A stretch of 64,000 bases of DNA. Origin: Deltaproteobacteria bacterium (lineage in GTDB: Bacteria; Myxococcota; Myxococcia; Myxococcales; JAHFDP01). The position numbers and the translations under genes are program-made. Shown here piece after piece: positions 60,319 through 64,000 of the stretch (its first letter is position 1; each line of letters begins with the position of its first letter). The notes under the pieces are model-generated. The model searched no databases. It was not told where the DNA came from and saw only the letters and a program-made list of their open reading frames with translations. The stretch lies in NCBI GenBank assembly GCA_023248955.1, contig JAHFDP010000012.1:1-64000 (forward strand), given 5' to 3'.

Positions 60319-62700
60319 TTAGAAAGAGTTGCCGATCGTGAATTGAAACACGTAGGCCTCGTCCTGCGGCCGGCGCGTCAGGAACGGAATGCCCCACTCG
60401 AAGCGCAACGGCCCGACCGGCGAGAACCAGCGCAGACCGAACCCGAAGTCGTGCAACATGCCAAAAATGTAGCCGGGCTTCTGACTGCCCAAGTAAAGAA
60501 AGTTTTCGTTCTCCGCGTAGGCGTTGCCCATGTCATAGAAGGCGACGCCGCGAATCCCCAGCTGCGCCGCAATCGGAAATTCCACTTCGAATTGGAAGAG
60601 CAGTTCCTTATTTCCGCCAATCGGAAAATCGACCAGCGCCGAGTTGGGATCGAGCTGCGCGCCAACGCGCACGGAGGGAGCCACCGTCAACAAATTGTAG
60701 CCACGCAGCGAGTTCACGCCACCTTGGAAGAAGCGCTCGCTGATGGGAATCGTCGGCCGATTCGGATCGGTGGAGACGAGGTAGCTCAAGGTGCCGTTGA
60801 GCTTGAACACCATCCCGAGCGGCAACGGAAAGTAGCGCCGCTCGACCAGCTTGTAGCGCGAGAAGAGATTTTGGCTGAGCGTGAAGGGCGTGGCGTATTC
60901 GGCCGACGCGCTCTCCACGTGCCCGCGCGTCGGGAAGAGACGGTTGTCGCGCTTGTCCCAGTTGAACGAGAAGCGGACCGACGAGGTAATTCCAGAAGCG
61001 AAAAAGTCCGCCAAGATGGGGCTGGTGCCGATGGTCGGCGTGACCTGCACCGTCTCCAGGGTATAGGCGCCAAAGACGCGGAAATCTTCGAAGAGCTCGT
61101 AACCGAAGGTGAGCGTCCCGCCTTTCGCGCCGCGCGTGAAGCCGGGATAAAAAAGTTCGGTACGGTAAGCGTCGACCGAGAGCGTCCACTTGGTGTCGAG
61201 GAAATAGGGCTCGAGGAACGACACCTGGAAGAGCTGCCGCAGCGACGAAATCTGCAAGTTGAAACTGCCGGTGATGCCCCAACCGAAGAGGTTGTCCTGC
61301 GCAATTTGCGCGGTGCCGATGAACTGCTCGACATTGGAAAACCCAAATCCGACTTGGAACGTGCCAGTCGGTTTTTCTTTGACCGTCACGACGAGCGTCA
61401 TCTTGTCGTCGGTGGTGCCGCGCTTTTGCTCGATGTCGACCGATTCAAAATAGCCGAGCGCGGTCACGCGCTGCTTGGACAAGTTGATACCGGTGCCGGA
61501 ATAGAGCTCGCCCTCGTACACGCGCATTTCGCGACGCAACACTTTGTCGCGTGTACGATCGTTTCCGGCGAATTCGATTTTTTCGATGGTGACTTTGGCG
61601 CCGCGCTGAATGTCGAACACGAGGTCGAGTTTGCGCTCGGCCGGATGCAGCGCCGTCTCGGGCGAAACGTTGACGTAAGCGTAGCCCTCGTCTTTGTAAA
61701 GATCGCCGAGCATCTGGAGATCGTGCTGAAGTTTCGTGCGCGAGAAGCGATCGTTACCGCGCGTTTGCAGCAGCGCGAAGAGTTCCTCTTTCGGACGCGA
61801 AAGATCACCAGCAAAATCGATTTTCCCGAGATCGAACGGCTCGCCCTCCTCGAGCGGAATGGTGATGAAAAGCAATCGCTTGTCGGGCGACATCGACAGC
61901 ACTGGCTTACCGACGTGAATGTTGATGTAGCCGCGATCGTAGTAGACGCCCTGAATCACCATCAGGTCGCGCTGAAAAATCTCTTCGCGGTAGTTGCCAG
62001 CGGAGGTGAGAAACGACAGGAAGCTGCCCTCCTGCGTCTGCATCACGGCCTTAAGATCCGCCGGCGACACGGCCTGCGCGCCGAGGAAACGAATCTCTTT
62101 GACCATCACCTTGGCGTGTTCGTTGACGACGAACACCACCTCGACCTGGTTGTCCGCCTTCGGATCCGCGCGGAACGTCACGTCGGCCAAGTAGAAGCCC
62201 TTGTCGACATATTTGGCCTGAATCTTCGCCGCGGTTTTGCGCGCCGACTCTTCGTTGAAAATCTGGAATGCTTTGACCTCGAATTCGTCCTTGAGATCTT
62301 CTTTCGAGAGTTCGTCGTTGCCCTCGATGCGAACTTCGCGCACGGACGGTTTTTCCGTCAGCACGATCACCAATCGAACACCCTCGGATTCAGTCTCTTG
62401 GTCGATCTGCACATCCGAAAAGAAACCCATTTTCCAGAGCGCGCGTACGTCCAATTGGAGTTGTTTGGTGTCGAGCGGCTGGCCTACCTGCGTGCCGATT
62501 TGCGCCTTCACCGCTTCGGTTTCCACGCGGCGATTTCCCTGAATAGTGATGGCGAGAACCTTCGGAGCCGACGGCGATTCCTCGGGCGTCGCCGCGCGCA
62601 GGTCCGTCGGTGACGGCAAGACGCCCGGTGAAAGGCTCGACGTCTCGGCGAAAGCCAATCCGCTGACGAGAAGTGCCGCGAGGGGGAGGATAGCGCGCAT
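60319..62700 (-). CDS. bamA: outer-membrane assembly factor BamA
   Basis: A 793-residue BamA. After a signal peptide (ILPLAALLVSGLAFA) come five POTRA-like repeats (~40-410), recognisable by VREVRIEGNDELSKEDLKDE-like segments, then a C-terminal barrel whose last strand ends FQFTIGNSF with terminal Phe, the outer-membrane insertion signal. VGPLRFEWGIPF is the usual C-terminal BamA landmark. It inserts beta-barrel proteins into the outer membrane. The ATG at 62700 begins the signal peptide; a longer frame would read through a palindromic repeat. lolC/E and lolD lie just upstream. Confidence 0.97.
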   Translation of the reverse strand: MRAILPLAALLVSGLAFAETSSLSPGVLPSPTDLRAATPEESPSAPKVLAITIQGNRRVETEAVKAQIGTQVGQPLDTKQLQLDVRALWKMGFFSDVQIDQETESEGVRLVIVLTEKPSVREVRIEGNDELSKEDLKDEFEVKAFQIFNEESARKTAAKIQAKYVDKGFYLADVTFRADPKADNQVEVVFVVNEHAKVMVKEIRFLGAQAVSPADLKAVMQTQEGSFLSFLTSAGNYREEIFQRDLMVIQGVYYDRGYINIHVGKPVLSMSPDKRLLFITIPLEEGEPFDLGKIDFAGDLSRPKEELFALLQTRGNDRFSRTKLQHDLQMLGDLYKDEGYAYVNVSPETALHPAERKLDLVFDIQRGAKVTIEKIEFAGNDRTRDKVLRREMRVYEGELYSGTGINLSKQRVTALGYFESVDIEQKRGTTDDKMTLVVTVKEKPTGTFQVGFGFSNVEQFIGTAQIAQDNLFGWGITGSFNLQISSLRQLFQVSFLEPYFLDTKWTLSVDAYRTELFYPGFTRGAKGGTLTFGYELFEDFRVFGAYTLETVQVTPTIGTSPILADFFASGITSSVRFSFNWDKRDNRLFPTRGHVESASAEYATPFTLSQNLFSRYKLVERRYFPLPLGMVFKLNGTLSYLVSTDPNRPTIPISERFFQGGVNSLRGYNLLTVAPSVRVGAQLDPNSALVDFPIGGNKELLFQFEVEFPIAAQLGIRGVAFYDMGNAYAENENFLYLGSQKPGYIFGMLHDFGFGLRWFSPVGPLRFEWGIPFLTRRPQDEAYVFQFTIGNSF

Positions 62701-62775
62701 AAGAAAAGGCGCCGAAACTAGCTCGAAGAGGGCGGTACTACAACGGCAAACGATTGAGTAATCATTCAGTCTGTC

Positions 62776-62829
62776 ATGGCCGGGCTTGACCCGGCCATCC
62801 ACGTGGATCCCCGGGTCAAGCCCGGGGAT
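62776..62829. repeat. tandem pair of palindromic elements upstream of bamA
   Basis: Two hairpins in a row: ATGGCCGGG-CTTGA-CCCGGCCAT (62776-62798) and ATCCCCGGG-TCAAG-CCCGGGGAT (62807-62829). The first matches an arm of the element at 54721-54827 and the second matches the intragenic copy at 3575-3597. The pair separates lolD from bamA and could act as a transcript-processing or weak stop site. Confidence 0.85.
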
Positions 62830-62858
62830 GACGAGCTGCCACGGGGATAACGAACGAA

Positions 62859-63536
62859 TCACTCGAGGATCTGCCCGTCGGCCAGCCGCAAGCGGCGCGG
62901 GAGGCGATTGGCGAGGCGTTCATTGTGGGTGACCACGATCGCGGCGATGCCGAGTTTTTCGTTCATCGTGGACAGCAATTGATGGATGCCCTCACCCGTT
63001 GCTTCGTCGAGATTTCCGGTCGGCTCGTCGGCCAACAGTAACCGCGGACGCAGCACCAACGCACGCGCCAGCGCCACGCGCTGTTGCTCGCCGCCGGAGA
63101 GCTCACCCGGTCGGTGCAACATCCGATCAGCAAGTCCGACGGCCACCAGCAGCTCCTCCGCGCGCGCGCTGGCTTCGCCGCGTTTCATGCGCTGCACCAG
63201 CGCGGGCATCATCACGTTTTCGAGCGCGCTGAATTCGGGGAGCAGGTAGTGAAATTGAAAGACGAATCCAATGGTGCGGTTGCGAAAATCCGCCAGCTCG
63301 CTCTCGCCGATACTGAAAATATCGCTGCCAAAGAAGCGCACTTCACCGGCGCTCGGTGCGTCGAGCGTCCCCACCACGTGCAGAAACGTGCTTTTGCCCA
63401 CGCCGGAAGGACCGACCAGCGAGCACATCTCACCGGCGCGCAGAGCGAACGTGGCGCCGCGCAGCACGTGAATCTCTTTTTCGCCAAGGAAATAACTTTT
63501 GTGCAGGCCGTGCACTTCCAGCAACGCTTCACTCAT
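62859..63536 (-). CDS. lolD: lipoprotein-releasing ABC transporter ATPase LolD
   Basis: A 225-residue ABC ATPase of the LolD/MacB group. Walker A is GPSGVGKST (~41), the Q-loop [12 protein letters not shown] is typical of LolD, the signature is [15 protein letters not shown] and Walker B is [12 protein letters not shown]. With the permease it pulls lipoproteins from the inner membrane for transport to the outer membrane, which fits the many lipoproteins and BamA nearby. It overlaps the permease gene by 8 bases. Confidence 0.95.
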   Translation of the reverse strand: MSEALLEVHGLHKSYFLGEKEIHVLRGATFALRAGEMCSLVGPSGVGKSTFLHVVGTLDAPSAGEVRFFGSDIFSIGESELADFRNRTIGFVFQFHYLLPEFSALENVMMPALVQRMKRGEASARAEELLVAVGLADRMLHRPGELSGGEQQRVALARALVLRPRLLLADEPTGNLDEATGEGIHQLLSTMNEKLGIAAIVVTHNERLANRLPRRLRLADGQILE

Positions 63537-64000
63537 TGCTGAGCCCCTCGACCGGCGGCAAGCGCGCGGCCTTGAGTGCCGGATAGAGCGTGGCCAAATA
63601 GCTGAGCACCACCGCGATCAAAACGACCAACGCGAGCTGCGCGCCGTCGATGCGCACCGGCAGACTCGAGAGATAGTAGACCTCGGGGTCCAGGCGCAGC
63701 CCGTAACGTTCGATGAATTTGCACGAGCCGTAACCGAGCAGAAGTCCCATCGCCGCGCCGACGCCGCCGATGATGAGGCCTTCGATCACGAAAATTTTCA
63801 TGATGCTGGAATCGCGCGTTCCCATCGATTTGAGAATGGCGATCTCTTTGCGTTTCTCGATCACCAGCAGAATCAGCGTGGAGACGATGTTGAACGAAGC
63901 CACGAGCACGATGAACGTGAGGATGATGGCCATGGTGAGCTTCTCGATCTTCAGCGCCGAGAAGAGGCTGCGGTTCATCTCGCTCCAGTCTTTGGTGCGG
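63529..64000 (-). CDS. LolC/LolE-type lipoprotein-releasing permease (5' end beyond window)
   Basis: The C-terminal ~157 residues of a LolC/E-family permease (FtsX-like). The visible part runs through [16 protein letters not shown], a membrane helix ([20 protein letters not shown]), the conserved [18 protein letters not shown], and two more helices to the C-terminal [17 protein letters not shown]. It forms the membrane part of the LolCDE exporter with LolD. The reading frame continues past base 64000. Confidence 0.92.
   Translation of the reverse strand, partial: RTKDWSEMNRSLFSALKIEKLTMAIILTFIVLVASFNIVSTLILLVIEKRKEIAILKSMGTRDSSIMKIFVIEGLIIGGVGAAMGLLLGYGSCKFIERYGLRLDPEVYYLSSLPVRIDGAQLALVVLIAVVLSYLATLYPALKAARLPPVEGLSNE

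Noticed and set aside
60343-62613. 756-codon plus-strand frame antisense to bamA
   Set aside because: It is Arg/His/Glu-rich with no domain, as expected for the shadow of a GC-rich gene; bamA on the other strand is certain.
62701-62862. N-terminal extension of BamA reading VIPGLDPGIH
   Set aside because: This peptide is the translation of the palindromic repeat; the signal peptide starts at 62700.

Overview
The window is GC-rich (roughly 60% or more by eye) and gene-dense, with frequent GTG/TTG starts and many 4-base start/stop overlaps. Several features together suggest a Myxococcota-like (deltaproteobacterial) chromosome: PilZ and DUF4388 proteins, an ATP/ADP-translocase-like carrier with HEAT repeats beside a cyclic-nucleotide-binding protein, choice-of-anchor-D lipoproteins, a DUF6918-like protein, a second Hsp70 with its own J-protein, and selenocysteine use. 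That assignment is inference; there is no rRNA gene in the window.

Layout. Positions 138-10653 (minus strand) form a compact operon that looks catabolic: an atypical SDR, a luciferase-like flavin oxidoreductase, an asparaginase-family amidohydrolase, an aminomuconate-semialdehyde-type dehydrogenase, a LigB-type 2-aminophenol dioxygenase beta subunit, an alpha subunit fused to a RidA-type 2-aminomuconate deaminase, kynurenine formamidase, a DUF1338 protein, pterin carbinolamine dehydratase and a deoxyhypusine-synthase-like enzyme. At its head (10429-10653) lies a gene that stop-codon-based ORF calling misses: a 74-residue glutaredoxin-fold protein with two in-frame UGA codons, one at the active-site Cys position and one three codons before the end. 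Each UGA is followed by a hairpin whose loop presents C-G-U-G exactly 19-22 bases downstream. A complete tRNA-Sec gene with anticodon UCA lies at 19112-19211 in the same window, so the organism can very probably read UGA as selenocysteine.

Positions 10592-20970 carry a PilZ protein, aconitase, a 7Fe ferredoxin, a PqqC/heme-oxygenase-fold protein, an ABC-2 exporter pair, a DUF72 protein, an esterase, a histidine-kinase relic, selC and an outer-membrane protein with a heavy-metal-binding motif. Positions 21019-32181 carry dnaK, a lipid kinase, isocitrate dehydrogenase, a PHP phosphoesterase, an Rrf2 regulator, a large lipoprotein, and a small operon of Hsp70-like, J-domain, CvpA and zinc-ribbon proteins. 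Positions 32254-45565 carry a degenerate class II glutamine-amidotransferase homologue, a CAAX protease, lipoproteins, HrpB, a VapBC-type toxin-antitoxin pair with a palindromic operator, the HEAT-repeat translocase with its CNB partner, a homoserine-kinase-like protein and TPR/outer-membrane proteins. Positions 45566-54666 carry a hot-dog dehydratase pair, a DapB-like dehydrogenase, a glutaredoxin-TlpA fusion, a calpain-like protease, PhoH, a DUF4388 protein and a TPR/zinc-ribbon protein. Positions 54863-64000 are housekeeping and envelope genes: mazG, rpsT, lptE, leuS, a PLP enzyme, bamA, lolD and a lolC/E-type permease cut by the window end.

At least two families of palindromic repeats (3575-3597, 7207-7230, 54721-54827, 62776-62829) are scattered through the window. 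One copy sits in frame in the linker of the dioxygenase-deaminase fusion and another forms the C-terminus of the asparaginase-family protein. A few AT-rich words also recur far more often than the base composition would suggest.
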